This document shows, piece after piece, positions 12,705 through 23,726 of a DNA stretch of 64,000 nt (position 1 is the stretch's first letter; the number at the start of each line of letters is the position of its first letter). The stretch spans positions 169,773-233,772 of the forward strand of contig NW_022985200.1 in the NCBI RefSeq assembly GCF_010093535.1. Direction: 5' to 3'. The position numbers were made by a program, and so were the translations under genes. The stretch is from Lindgomyces ingoldianus. Lineage: Eukaryota > Ascomycota > Dothideomycetes > Pleosporales > Lindgomycetaceae. The notes below the pieces were generated by a model, which was not told the origin of the DNA, did no database searches, and saw nothing but the letters and a program-made list of their open reading frames with translations.

Positions 12705-12901
12705 TATAGAGAATAAAATAGCTTAGCAGTAGCTGTTTAGAAGATTAGATAAAGTAACTCTGCTATCTAAGAGAGCTAGAGGCTCTCCTTATATACACAA
12801 AGCTTCGGAACATAATATCTCCAGATCCCGAGCTGCGTCCCAGGCTCTGAGCCCCAGTCCCAGGCTCCGAGCCCCAGCCAAGACTCTCTGTATACGCGAC
12901 A
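12705..12901 (-). repeat. 5' LTR of copia-2 (family LTR-B)
   Basis: 197 bases, reverse complement of the family TGTCGCGTATAC...ACA. No matching duplication flanks it (ATAAC left, AAATC right). That fits its being one LTR of a larger element rather than a solo LTR. On the minus strand it is followed at once by a copia-type primer-binding site and gag-like sequence. Its left terminal TG reads TA through a RIP-type change. Confidence 0.8.
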
Positions 12902-13262
12902 AAATCTAAAAGTTATTTAAAGCTAGTTTTACCTAGTAGCTAACATAAAAGCTAAGTACAGTATCTAGAATAAAAATATGTATAACTTTAATATGTTAAG
13001 CTTTATAATAAGCTAAATATTAACTAAAGTAGTTATTATAGCTGTAAAAAAACAAAAATTGCTAAAGGTAATATAGTAAAGTAATAAAAAGTAAACAATA
13101 GTTATTTAAAGCATTAATATAATAAAGTACGCTATTTTACTTTTTATTATTTTTAAAAGCTGCTATTACTTTTTTGCTTAGTATAAGAAAAAAAAATCTA
13201 CTTTAAAACTAAGTTATTATAGTCTTTAAAAATAGCTAGATAATAAATAAGCTTAAGCTATA

Positions 13263-14465
13263 ACGTACTTCATAGGCGAGTTGCTCACACACCTGAGTCG
13301 CTCACTTTTGCCAAGACCCCACTAAACCACTCTTCCTACACTAATGCATTCCCCACAACACTACTTAGACGCGCTAAAAGAATGTTAGATACAGCTTACA
13401 CTCTAAGCTTTTAAATAAGACATAAAANNNNNNNNNNCCTACACTAATGCATTCCCCACAACACTACTTAGACGCGCTAAAAGAATGTTAGATACAGCTT
13501 ACACTCTAAGCTTTTAAATAAGACATAAAACTCTTAAAGAAATGTGCTGTAGCTATATGCAGAGTCTTATAAAAGACAATAAATAACTACAGCGCTAGAT
13601 AACCTTTATAAGCTAATTCTACAGCTAAATTACAGAGGCTAGGCAATAAAAAGAAGCAGGTAATTATTAAGACTATACTTAAGCTATATGCGCAAGGAAT
13701 TTCCCCTTAGATAGCATTTATAGCTAATATAGCTAATTCTTTGCGCGCTAAGCATAATCTAGGCTATGTTTGCATAAACTAGCCTAGTACATTTGTAAAG
13801 TGTTATTTAAAGCTTAAAGTAAAGTTTTAAGCGCAAGTATAGTTAAAAGATATCTAGCTAATTATAAACTCTGTCTTGCTAAAGTTGTACGTGTTATTAT
13901 CCTAGATGCTATACTTAGCTTTAATATTCTCTACAAGGCTAAACCTGCCCTAAATTACCCTAGGACTCTTACAGAGAGCTCTTTTATAGTTATACTTACG
14001 CTTAAATGTTACTTTAAGCTCTAAATAACGCTTCACAAACGTACTAGGCTAGTTTATGCTAACATAGCCTATATTGCGCTTAGCGCGCAAAGAATTAGCT
14101 ATATTAGCTATAGCTGCTAGCTAGGGGGGAAATCCTTGCGCATCTAGCTTAAGTATGTGCTAAACAATCACCTGCTCCTTGTTATTGTCTAGCTTCTGTA
14201 AGTTAGCTGTACAATTAGCTTAGGAAGGTTGTCTAGCGCGTTAGTTACTTATTATCTTTTAAAGGACCCTGTAGATAGCTGCAGCGCGTTAGTTAGAAAG
14301 TGTCATGTTTTATTTAAGAGCCTAGAGCGTAAGCTGCATCTAACGTTCCTTTAACGCGTTTAAGTAGTGTTGTTAGGAATGCATTAGTGTAGGAAGGGTA
14401 GTGTGGTGGGGTCTTGGCAAAAGTAAGCGACTCGGGTGTGTGAGCAACTCGCCTATAAAGTACGT
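13263..14465. mobile_element. 1.2-kb foldback TIR element (ACGTAC family)
   Basis: Begins ACGTACTTC and ends GAAGTACGT-like, flanked by TA (13261-13262 and 14466-14467); the empty site at 36635-36655 confirms the TA duplication. The arms are inverted copies of each other for most of their length (about 13263-13835 against about 13985-14465), leaving a small central spacer. The ends carry two copies of a GAGT(T/C)GCTCAC motif followed by CTTTTGCCAAGACCCCAC. No transposase frame, so non-autonomous; Tc1/mariner-like by its TA target. Confidence 0.85.
13428..13437. other. Assembly gap (10 N) with duplicated flanks
   Basis: Ten Ns separate two identical 93-base copies (13335-13427 and 13438-13530). 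The same segment occurs once in every other copy of this element. The most likely reading is overlapping contig ends joined without merging. Confidence 0.9.
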
Positions 14466-15185
14466 TAGTAGTTAAAGCACTTTAATAAGTATATAAAAAA
14501 AAGGTTATAAGTGCTTATTAGCTTTTTATTATTAATAGCTATAAAAGCTATAACTTACTTAATTTTTAGCAGTACTATAAAAAAAATAAGATTATTACTA
14601 TTTATATACTTTTACACCTATTACACCTCTTATAGCCTTTTAATATAGGTTGTTTTACTAGTTTAAAAAAAGTGTATAAGCACTAAGCTAAAAATCTTAT
14701 GCATAACTAAATTACTTATATTATAAAACTTAAGTTCCTGATATGCTTTATATACACTTATAATATAGTAATTACTTTTAGTAATATTTAAAAAGTGTTT
14801 TAAAGCGCTAGTTTAGTTCTATTTAACTTAAAATAAGTTAAAATAGCCTTTAATATTTAGTTACATTCTGTATTACTACTACTACTTATTAATAATAAGC
14901 TCTAGTAGTTATAAACTTTAAGTAATACTTTTAAATTTAAGTTATAATTAACACTTATAAAAGTAAAAATTTAAAGATATATAAATAGCTTACTAATATC
15001 TATAGTAAAAGCCTTTAAAAAAAGGTTTAAAGAGAGTAGTAATTATTACACATAAGCTAGTATTAGCATAAAAGAAGATTATAAAGCTTTAAGCAGTAAA
15101 TAAAGCTGCTACATAACATAAATTACATAAAAAAAAAGCAGATTTAGGTAAAAAAAAACTTTAATAGTTAAGAATAAAGCGTATC

Positions 15186-15460
15186 TGTGACGGTCCTACG
15201 CAGAGAGCTCTGCCGCGCTTCACATGACGAGCTGCCCGTGCAGCTAATCAGGATATAGGGGGTGCGACTAGCGCAACGCTATTAGTTCGCTTAGCGCTAG
15301 CGTCCTTGCTAGCGCCTTAGCGCTGCGAGCACTTCTTCTGTAGAGCTGCCCTTAAAGCTCCCTTTCTTCTCTCTATCTTAGTGTAGCTAAAATAGAGCTA
15401 ACCTACTCTGCCTTACTTCTCTAGCTTTATACAGTAGTAAAAATAGTGCTTATTATTACA
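15186..15460 (+). repeat. Chromovirus 5' LTR
   Basis: 275-base direct repeat of 21490-21764. Its first ~110 bases retain CpA sites (CCGCGCTTCACATGACG) and its inner end is TA-converted (ttattattaca against tgtcatcaca in the partner). Confidence 0.93.
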
Positions 15461-15955
15461 TTACACTAAGATTATCTTATTTAGCTAGAGGACAGCAACA
15501 TAATATCTAGGTCTACTATGCAGTTAGCTCTAAGAGCTTAATCTACTAACTAACCCTTACTTAGACAGATCTGCTAGTACAACTAGGCTAAGCCTTAGTT
15601 TGTTAATAATAGCTATCTGCCTTAAAGCCCTAGTTAGGCTAGGCAACTGTAAAAGCAACACTAAGTAATAATTAGATTGTTGCACTTTATTAAGGAGCCC
15701 TAAGCTAGGAGCGCTGCTGCTCTAGTTTAAATTAACTGTAGAGAGGGGCCTACTGTACCAACTACCACCGCAACGACGCGAAGAGAGCCGCAGGCTCTGT
15801 ACGAACCCACGTACGAACCCACCACTAATTGACTATCAGCCCCACCGTCACCAGACCTGGGGCTCACACTACACTATACCTCTGCAGACTGCCAGACCCT
15901 AGAGTAGAGGGAAGGAGCTAAGAGCACTAGAATAGAGAAGCTGTTAAGGATTAAA

Positions 15956-17500
15956 ATGCGCGTTAATCCTACTGCCTAGCCTACTAGCAACGCCTATACG
16001 CCTGAACTAAGGACGCTGCTATGCTAGGCCTAGTTCTACACTAACAATGTGTTTAAGAAGGACTACGCTATTAAGACTGCGCGCGCGCGCGCTTAGTAGG
16101 CTAGGAAAGCACTATTGTTCTAGATAAAGGCTATTACCTAGGGTACTACTAATTATAATTTAATTAGCCTTTACCTAGACCTACTAAACCTTATAGCTGT
16201 AGATCACGCAGTTATAGTAAACAAGCTGCTATAGTAGTTATTAAAAGTGTAAGCTTATTAAGACTACACTAATATTTTTACTAAAGCAGTTAATGTAGTA
16301 AAAGCTAAGTAAGTAAAAGTTAGTAAAAAGCTATAAAAGCTTTAAAGCCTACTAAATAAAACTCTTAAACACCTAGCTAATTATAAAGATAAAGTTAAAA
16401 GACTTAAGGCTGCTACTATGCTAGCGCATAACTAATTATTCCTCTTAGATAGAGCTTATTAAGCGCTAAGAGGCACGCTTACGCTAACTACACTAAGAAA
16501 GTAACTGCAATTTAACCTAGCTACGCTAAAAACACCTAACCTTTTTTATATTAGTACTATAAGCTAGGGAGCTAGGCTAAAACTATTAGCTAAAGCAAAG
16601 AATCTGCCTAGGTTTATAGGCAAAGATAATATTAAATTTAACTACTAAAAAGACCTTCTAATAGGCAAGCTACTCTACAATGTAGACTACTTTATACCTG
16701 TAGATAGTAACCCTATAAAAAAGAAAAACGCTTAAGTACACTATACTAAAAGTAAAGTAGGCAGTTAAGCGCTAGGTTAACTAGTTCCCTACTTTAAAGC
16801 CTAAAAGTAGTAAGGTAAGCTAGTAATAACTAAAGATATTATAAGCTTTTTAGAAAAAAACTTTAAAAATACTAACTAGTAAATAAAAGCTAAGACTAAG
16901 CTTTACTAGCTTAAAATAAAGCTATTTTAGAATTTTAAAAACTTTAAGGCCTAGTTTATGTGCCTTATAAATAAAGCTAAGCTGCTGCTTAAGCAGTAGA
17001 AAGACAAGATCTATAACACCTTATTAAGTTAGCTCTAAGTATATATAAAGACTTACTATAACAACTTAATAGTTAGCTTTTTTAATTACATAAAGTAAGC
17101 CTACTAAATATCCTTCTTACTACAGAGGTCTACTGCAGAGTTAAGCGCGCAACGCGCGCAGAGAGGTTAAGAGAAGCTTACATGTTAAAACATTCTTTAA
17201 CCTGCTGCTACTACTGCTGCTCTAATAACTCTAGCAACGCTCTAAGTGTAGGCAGCTTTAACAAAGGATGCTGTAACCTGCTACTTATGCTATTAGCTAG
17301 GACATATAAGTTGCAACTGCTTTTACGCCTGCGCTAAGAGTAAAGCTATAGAAGCAGTGCAGAAGCTAGACACTATAAGCTTTAGTAAAGACAGTAAATT
17401 AAAGAAAGACTTACTTTAAGAGAAGTCTTCTCTCTAGAGTTAACAGATAAAGCGCTAGCATAGGAGCTGTGTAAGCTGCTATTTAGCAGTAAGCCCTTTA
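15956..17500 (+). pseudogene. Chromovirus gag remnant
   Basis: Starts at the ATG at 15956 (MRVNPTA then a RIP stop). The same frame reaches a complete CCHC zinc knuckle at 17279-17320: CYLCY-stop-LGHISCNC, fitting C-x2-C-x4-H-x4-C with the three Cys and the His all kept and one CAG now TAG. Gag packages element RNA in the cytoplasm. Scattered TAG and TAA codons at former Gln and Trp positions make it non-functional. The exact end is not determinable because the frame passes to pol around 17.4-17.5 kb. Confidence 0.8.
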
Positions 17501-20500
17501 TGCTGCCCTGCTGCGTCTCTGCTAGAGAGATTACTGTACGCTTAAATAGTCTTATTAACACAGGGGCTAGCAGCTACAATCTAATTTACCTGCAACACCT
17601 GCAGACAATCTAGAAGCACCTATAGCCTAAGATGCTTAGCATTAAGTCTATTCTTATTATAAGATATAACAATTAACTAAATAGACAGGTAAACAAGTAC
17701 TTTTACACAAATCTAGTAATTAACAGCTACTAGCTGCCTACACTCTTTATCCTCTATAACATAGGCTGTTATAACTTAATTATAGGCTGTAAGGTCTTTA
17801 AAAAGGCTAGCGTCTAGATTAACTATAAGAAATAATTAATTTAGTAGCTAGACAATAATTAGACACAGGACTACAAGCGTAATATTATTATCCCTACACG
17901 CAGCGCGTTTTTATAGATTAACTAATCTTATTAAGTAGACACTAACTAACAAAATAGGTTTATAAAAATATTAAAGATTAATTAATACTAACCTTAATTA
18001 ACTTAAAAGCATAATTAGTAGCAGAACTTAAAAAAGATAAAGAAGCAACTTAATTCTTAACTAATACCCCCTAGCGCTAATTAAGCGCGCTAATGTTAAC
18101 TAGCTGTCTCTAAAAAAGCACTTGCTAAGGTAGGGCTAGAGGTAAACGTAATTAACGCTGCCACATTTATGCTACACGCAAGGCGTAGAGATGTTGTAAT
18201 TAGACATATTAGCGTCTATAAAGTTAATTAACTAATTAAGGACTATTAAGCACCTATAATAGTTAATCCTAAGGATAAGCTCTAATAGCTAATGCTTAAG
18301 AAGTTACTATCCCCTGCGTACGCTAAAGCTACACTAGCCCACTTCTTAAAAAGAGACTTAGACAAACTGCTGCTGCACTAACCTAGCGTTAACTATAATA
18401 TTAAGCTAACAGCAGAGAACACTTTATTAAGCAGCCTACTATACAGCATGTCTCTAGAGCAGCTTAGGCTAGTTAAGGACTATCTAGACAACCACCTGCA
18501 ACGCAGATTTATTACGCACAGCAACGCTAGCTACGCTTCTCTAGTCTTGTTTACTAAGAAGCTAAAAAAGGGGTAAAGGTTCTACATAGACTATTATAAG
18601 CTTAATGTAATTATAAAGAAAAACGCTTACTTAATACCCCTAATCTAGAAGACGCTTATACAGCTAGCTGCAGCTAAGGTTTTTACTAAGCTTAACATAT
18701 AACAGGCGTTCTATTACATCTAGCTTACTAAAAAGGTTAAGGACCTAACTACTTTCTAAACGCGCTATAGCAACTATAAGTATTATATGCTACCTTTTAG
18801 ACTCTATAACAGCCCTATAACTTTTTAGTAATATATTAATTAGGTTCTACATAGCTTACTTAATAACTTCTGCACAGCCTACTTTAACAACATCTTAATC
18901 TACTTAGACAACTCTCTACAGCATAAGGCACATGTTACTAAGGTCCTATGTTGTCTGTAAGACGCTAGCCTGCAGATTAACCTTAAAAAAAGTAAATTTA
19001 TAGTTACTAAAATAAAATTCCTAGGTTTTATTATTAGCACAGATAAAATCTACAAGGACCCTACTAAGGTAGCTGCTGTCTAAGACTAGCCTATACTAAC
19101 CTTAATTAAGAGCCTACAGTTGTTCCTAGGGTTCTGCAACTTCTACCGCGCCTTCCTTAAGGACTATAGTTGCATTGTACAGCTACTTACAAAGCTGCTT
19201 AAGCGTAGCGCCTAGCATCCTTTAGAAGAGCACAAGTTAGCTGCGTTTAAGCGCACTAAGGACTTTATGCTGTTAAATAATGTCCTTACGCACTACTTGC
19301 TAAATTATAAGACGTGTATAGAGACTAACGCAAGCAACAGAGTTGTTGCAGGAGTACTATCACAGCTGCAGAACAACAGCATCTGGCGCCCTGTAGCGTT
19401 CTACTCTAAGACTATAAGCCCGCCGCAGATAAACTATAACATATATAATAAAAAGATGCTTATAGTTGTCTAAGGCTTATAAAAGTAGCAAGCGTAGCTA
19501 ATAAGCCTATAATAAAATAAGCTGTTTATAGTAATTACTAACTACTAAGCTTTTAAGTACTTTACTGTTAAGCGTAAGCTCACCCCTTACTAGATGCAAT
19601 AGGCTATGCTAATAGCAGACTTTAACCTTACGCTGACCTACTGCCTAGGCACTGCTAATGTTGTTGCGGACGCGCTGTTAAGAAAGCAGGAGGAGCTTAA
19701 GATGCAGAAAGAAAAGAATAAGGCTACTTATACACACTCTTTTCTAAGCTAAGAGCAGATTAGCATTAGTCTTATTACTTAATCACGCGCTACCCTGCAG
19801 AGCACCCCTCTGCTAAATAAGAAGCTTATAGAGCTGCTGCTAATAAATTAACTATACAAGCTTATTAATTAGATTCTAGATACTAATTAGAATTATAAGA
19901 GCCTATAATACTACTGTAATAAAGCGCAAGATTCTAGCTTATAATAGAAGATTAACACTAAGGGCCTACTACTAAAGAAAGGGAAGCTTGTAGTCCTAGC
20001 TATCTAGTTCTTAAGGACCTACCTTATCTGCGCTGTTTACGCAACACAACTTACTGCACATTCTAAAACTAGGAAAATAACTAAGCTGCTGCGCAAGTAG
20101 TACTACTAGCTAAGCATAAGCTAAAATGTTAAGACCTACATTAGCACTTATAAGGCCTGTTAGTAGAGCTATATCTTTTAAGACAAGACCTTAAGGCTTT
20201 TTAAGCTACTGCTAATACTTAAGCAAGCATAGTAAAACATCTTTATAGATTTTAAGTTATTTCTACTTAATTAAGCTAGCTATAATAACGCGTTTATTGT
20301 AGTAGACTGTCTAAGCAAGCGCTGCTTCTTACTGCTGTGCTATAAGACTATCACTGCTATAAAGGCTGCAGACCTATACTATTGCTATATCTAGCGCGTC
20401 TACAGACCCCCTTAATTAATTGTCTCTAACTACAGACTATAGTTTACCTCTGCATTTATAGATAAGCTCTACTGCTTTACTAGCGTTAAACAAAAGCTCT

Positions 20501-21489
20501 CTACGCCCTATTATCCCTAAACTAATAGCAACATAGAGGTGCTAAATTAGTATATTAACTAGTAACTGTGTCTATTTATTAATTACTTCTAAGACAACTA
20601 GTTAGACCTGCTACTCTACATAGACTAGGCTTAAGCATCTCTACTGCATAAGACAACAGGGTTATTACTGTTTAAGATTAAGTTTAGCTATTATCTAACA
20701 CACTACTAGGACTAGGAGGCACGTACAAGACGCTTACTAACTGCGCTAGAGCAGATTTCACGTAAGAAGGCTTAGAGCTATGCTAAGCTCTGCCACAACA
20801 CTATACAATAAGTAATTAAGATTGTAAAGAAGGGCATTGCTTAAGCCTAGAAGCAGTAAACAGCTTAGGTAAACAAGAAGTAGCATAAGCCTAACTTTAT
20901 AGTAGGCAACAAGGTATACATAACCCTTAAGGGCATTACTATAGGGCGCCCTAGCTAGAAGCTTAACTAGCAGATGTACAGGCCCTATCTAATTATGGGC
21001 ATAAGAGGTTATTTGTACTAGCTTAAGCTCCCCCTGTACATAAGGATGCACAACGTCTTCCACGCAGACTGCCTACAGCAGGCAGCACCTACAACGCTGC
21101 TAGGTTAAGTTAAGCCCCTAGAGGAGCTAATTAAGGTTAACAGTTACCCTAAGTAGCAGGTTTAGGACATCCTAGATAGTTGCGTCCACCGCAGGCGTCT
21201 CTAATACTAAGCCTTATGGGTAGGCTATAATCCTAACCCCACCTAGTATAATGCTAACAGATTCCTTAGAGCTCCGCATAAGGTAAGGGACTTCCACTAA
21301 GCATATCCTACTAAGCCTAGTCCGCCAGCGCAACTAGACGCCTAGTTGCAAGCGTATAAAAAAGGCAAAGATATAGAACTTATAAAGGTTAATAATTAAC
21401 CTGCGCTAAGGTCTTAACTAGTTTAAAGACTAACATAGAGGCGCTAAACTACCTAGTCTTAGGGACAAGACTGCCTTAGAAGGGGGTGA
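17500..21489 (+). pseudogene. Chromovirus pol remnant (PR-RT-RH-INT-chromodomain)
   Basis: One frame runs to a TGA at 21487-21489, immediately before the 3' LTR. Protease: LINTGASS near 17551, with the catalytic Asp changed to Asn. Reverse transcriptase 18560-19080, with YFNNILIY at 18880-18903 in place of YxDDILIY. RNase H: ETNASNRVVAGVLSQLQ near 19320, then ADALLRK near 19670. Integrase 20040-20750: a HSKTRKITKLLRK zinc-finger piece, IDFKLF, VSNYRL (Asp to Asn) and SNIEVLN. The chromodomain-like end (21160-21410) includes DILDS, HRRRL, ALWVGYNPNPT and RAPHKVRDFH. Both catalytic and structural residues are hit by RIP. Confidence 0.88.
21478..21489 (+). other. Chromovirus polypurine tract
   Basis: AGAAGGGGGTGA directly precedes the 3' LTR and overlaps the pol stop codon, as expected for plus-strand priming. 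Confidence 0.8.
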
Positions 21490-21764
21490 TGTGACGGTCC
21501 TACGCAGAGAGCTCTGCTGCGCTTCACATGACGAGCTGCCTGTGCAGCTAATTAGGATATAGGGGGTGCGACTGGCGCAATGCTATTAGTTTGCTTAGCG
21601 CTAGCGTCCTTACTAGCGCCTTAGCGCCGTGAGCACTTCTTCTGCAGAGCTGCCCTTAAAGCTCCCTTTCTCCTCTCTATCTTAGTGTAGCTGAAATAGA
21701 GCCGACCTACTCTGCCTTGCTTCCCCAGCTCCATACGGTAGTAGAGACAGTGCTTGTCATCACA
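21490..21764 (+). repeat. Chromovirus 3' LTR
   Basis: 275 bases. Its outer (right) end is nearly un-RIPed (CCCCAGCTCCATACGG against ctctagctttatacag in the 5' copy). Confidence 0.93.
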
Positions 21765-22045
21765 GTATCTAACTACTTTAAAAGAGTTTAGAGCGCCTAG
21801 TAATAAGAAGAAGCTAAAGACATAGGTGTGCGCTAAAAAAAAGTAAGCTAAGTTAAAAGCAATATAAGTAGTGTAATTAGACTAGGCATAACTTATGTAT
21901 ATATAAGTAAGTAGTAAAAGTAGACTCTAAATAATATCTTATGTTATATTACTTTATATAGGGCTAAAGTGGGCTGTTTTGCGCTAGAATAGAGTGGTTT
22001 TAGTAGGGGCTTAGCAAAAGTAGCCGGCCAACCTGTTAGGTACGT

Positions 22046-22959
22046 TATAGCTATATATAAAGTCTTTTAAAAGATAATAAATAACTATAGCGCTAGATAA
22101 CCTTTATAAGCTAATTCTATAGCTAACTTATAAAGGCTAGGTAATAATAAAAAGTAGGTAATTATTAAGACTATACTTAAGCTATATGCGTAAGAATTTT
22201 CCTCTTAGATAGTATTTATAGCTAATATAGCTAATTCTTTACACGCTAAGCATAATCTAGGCTATGTTAGCATAAACTAGCCTAGTATGTTTAAGAAGTG
22301 TTATCTAGAGCTTAAAGTAATGTTTAAGTGTAGTATAACTATAAAAGAGCCTTTTATAAAAGTCTTAGAGTAATTTTAAACAGGTTTAGCCTTATAAAAA
22401 AATTAAAGCTAACTATAGTATCTAGAATAATAATATATATAACTTTAGTAGAATAAGCTTTATTATAGGCTAAATATTTATTAACTATATTTATACTTAA
22501 AACTTTACTTTAAGCTTTAAATAACACTTTATAAACATACTAGACTAGTTTATGCTAATATAGCCTAGATTATGCTTAGCGTATAAAAAATTAGCTATAT
22601 TAGCTATAAATGCTATTTAATAAGAAAATCCTTGCGCATATAGCTTAAAAATAGTCTTAATAATTACCTACTTTTTATTATTACCTAGCCTTTATAAGTT
22701 AGCTGTAGAATTAGCTTATAAAGGTTTTAGCACTATAGTTATTTATTATTTTTTAAAAGACTTTATACATAGCTGCAGCATGTTTTTTTAAAAGTTTTAT
22801 ATTTTATTTAAAAGCTTAAAGTGTAAGGTATATCTAACATTCTTTTAGCGCGTCTAAGTAGTGTTATTAGGAATATATTAGTATAAGAAGAGTAGTTTAG
22901 TAGGGTCTTAGCAAAAGTAAGCAACTTAGGTGTGTAAGCAACTTCTCTGTAAAGTACGT
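22046..22959. mobile_element. ACGTAC-family foldback element, right part
   Basis: Begins abruptly at the TA bordering the GGCC element and matches the interior and right arm of the 1.2-kb foldback element, ending GTAAAGTACGT plus TA (22960-22961). The missing left arm would lie beyond the lost left end of the GGCC element, which therefore probably inserted into this copy. No coding frame. Confidence 0.8.
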
Positions 22960-23114
22960 TATATACTAGAGTTTTAATTACAGTAATTGCAGTGATTGTA
23001 AACCTACTTTGCAGTTGTTGCGATTATTGCGACCACGCTATGACTAATTAGTACTTTACAATCTAACATTTCCAGTTGATTTTCGCCGAGACTTATACTG
23101 CATAGCAAAGAGGG

Positions 23115-23678
23115 TGTTACGACCCACGATTGGACCGTAAGTAACCAATTGGCAGTGCCCCACAGTTTAAACAACCAAGGATGGAAGATTCTTAACCCCG
23201 TCCTAAATCAGTCACGTGATAAGACAGAAGAGGAATAGCTCTGGCTATTAGACAGATGTATAGAGGAATGCATTGTTTAATAGAGAGGCCACTCGCCGTG
23301 CGCGCAGAGCATGCATTGCATGCAAACCTTTGTATATAGTTTTAATTACAACTATAGTTAGAAGAGCGTGATTACTGTTTAGTCTTTTTATATATAATAG
23401 ACTAAGAGGCATAGACACTTTTTAATAAGAGTCTTACCACCTTGTATATTTAGCTACATATATACCTCCTGTTCTATCCTATAAGAGGATTAGTTTCCTA
23501 GCTTGCTATACAGCTTTCTAGGCAAACTACAACCTGCCTTTCTTTATTACGCTATACCTATACTCTGCCTAACAGACTGTACACCTAATTAAGCTAAGTC
23601 CTTTCTCTTCCCTCTTTAACTAAACAAAAGGCTATAGTGCTCTAAAAACACTACTTTAACAGAGTACAGATTGTAACA
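23115..23678 (+). repeat. Gypsy-2 5' LTR
   Basis: 564 bases. The first ~220 bases are almost un-RIPed (GGCAGTGCCCCACAG, CAACCAAGGATGG), while the rest is TA-converted. Confidence 0.92.
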
Positions 23679-23726
23679 GTAATTACTGTCCTGTAAAGTA
23701 TAGTCACCCTAACCTTAGACATTAGC

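Larger units (their letters stand above)
700..12901 (-). mobile_element. Ty1/copia element (copia-2), RIPed and split by Gypsy-1
   Basis: Read on the minus strand the parts come in copia order: 5' LTR (12901-12705), primer-binding site (12704-12689), gag-like region, then after the Gypsy-1 insertion a protease-like and integrase-like region running left. The protease signature reads ILDNKSATHLVN, where copia proteases have D-S-G-A. A GAG-pre-integrase-like HLGFKALQALV and a zinc-finger-like CKHCAITYAKQVI follow. No 3' LTR of the same family is seen at the left end, where the remnant meets an LTR-A piece, so the element is truncated there. The reverse transcriptase part (about 700-2700) is too decayed for me to point to its catalytic motif. 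Confidence 0.7.
15186..21764 (+). mobile_element. Ty3/gypsy chromovirus, complete, RIPed
   Basis: Two 275-base LTRs (TGTGACGG...TCACA) are flanked by a perfect 5-bp duplication GTATC (15181-15185 and 21765-21769). A polypurine tract lies just before the 3' LTR. Inside, in order: gag with a CCHC knuckle, protease, reverse transcriptase, RNase H, integrase and a C-terminal chromodomain-like segment. That is the layout of chromoviruses such as the MAGGY type. The gag frame and the pol frame differ by one, pol being -1 relative to gag. It lies inside the GGCC-type TIR element. Confidence 0.93.
12902..22045. mobile_element. GGCC-type TIR element, left end lost, split by two insertions
   Basis: Sequence at 12902-13260, 14468-15180 and 21765-22045 aligns in order with 36295-37655 of the complete GGCC-type element. 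The right terminal module (TAGCCGGCCAACCTGTTAGGTACGT) is preserved with a RIP change. Its left third is missing: at 12901 it abuts the copia LTR. Comparison with the complete copy gives empty sites for both insertions (AAGCTA-TA-GTAGTT for the foldback element and AAAGC-GTATC-TAACTAC for the chromovirus). No reading frame survives. Confidence 0.85.

Noticed and set aside
19267..19473. 68-residue plus-strand frame
   Set aside because: It is a stop-free stretch of the chromovirus RNase H, not a gene of its own.
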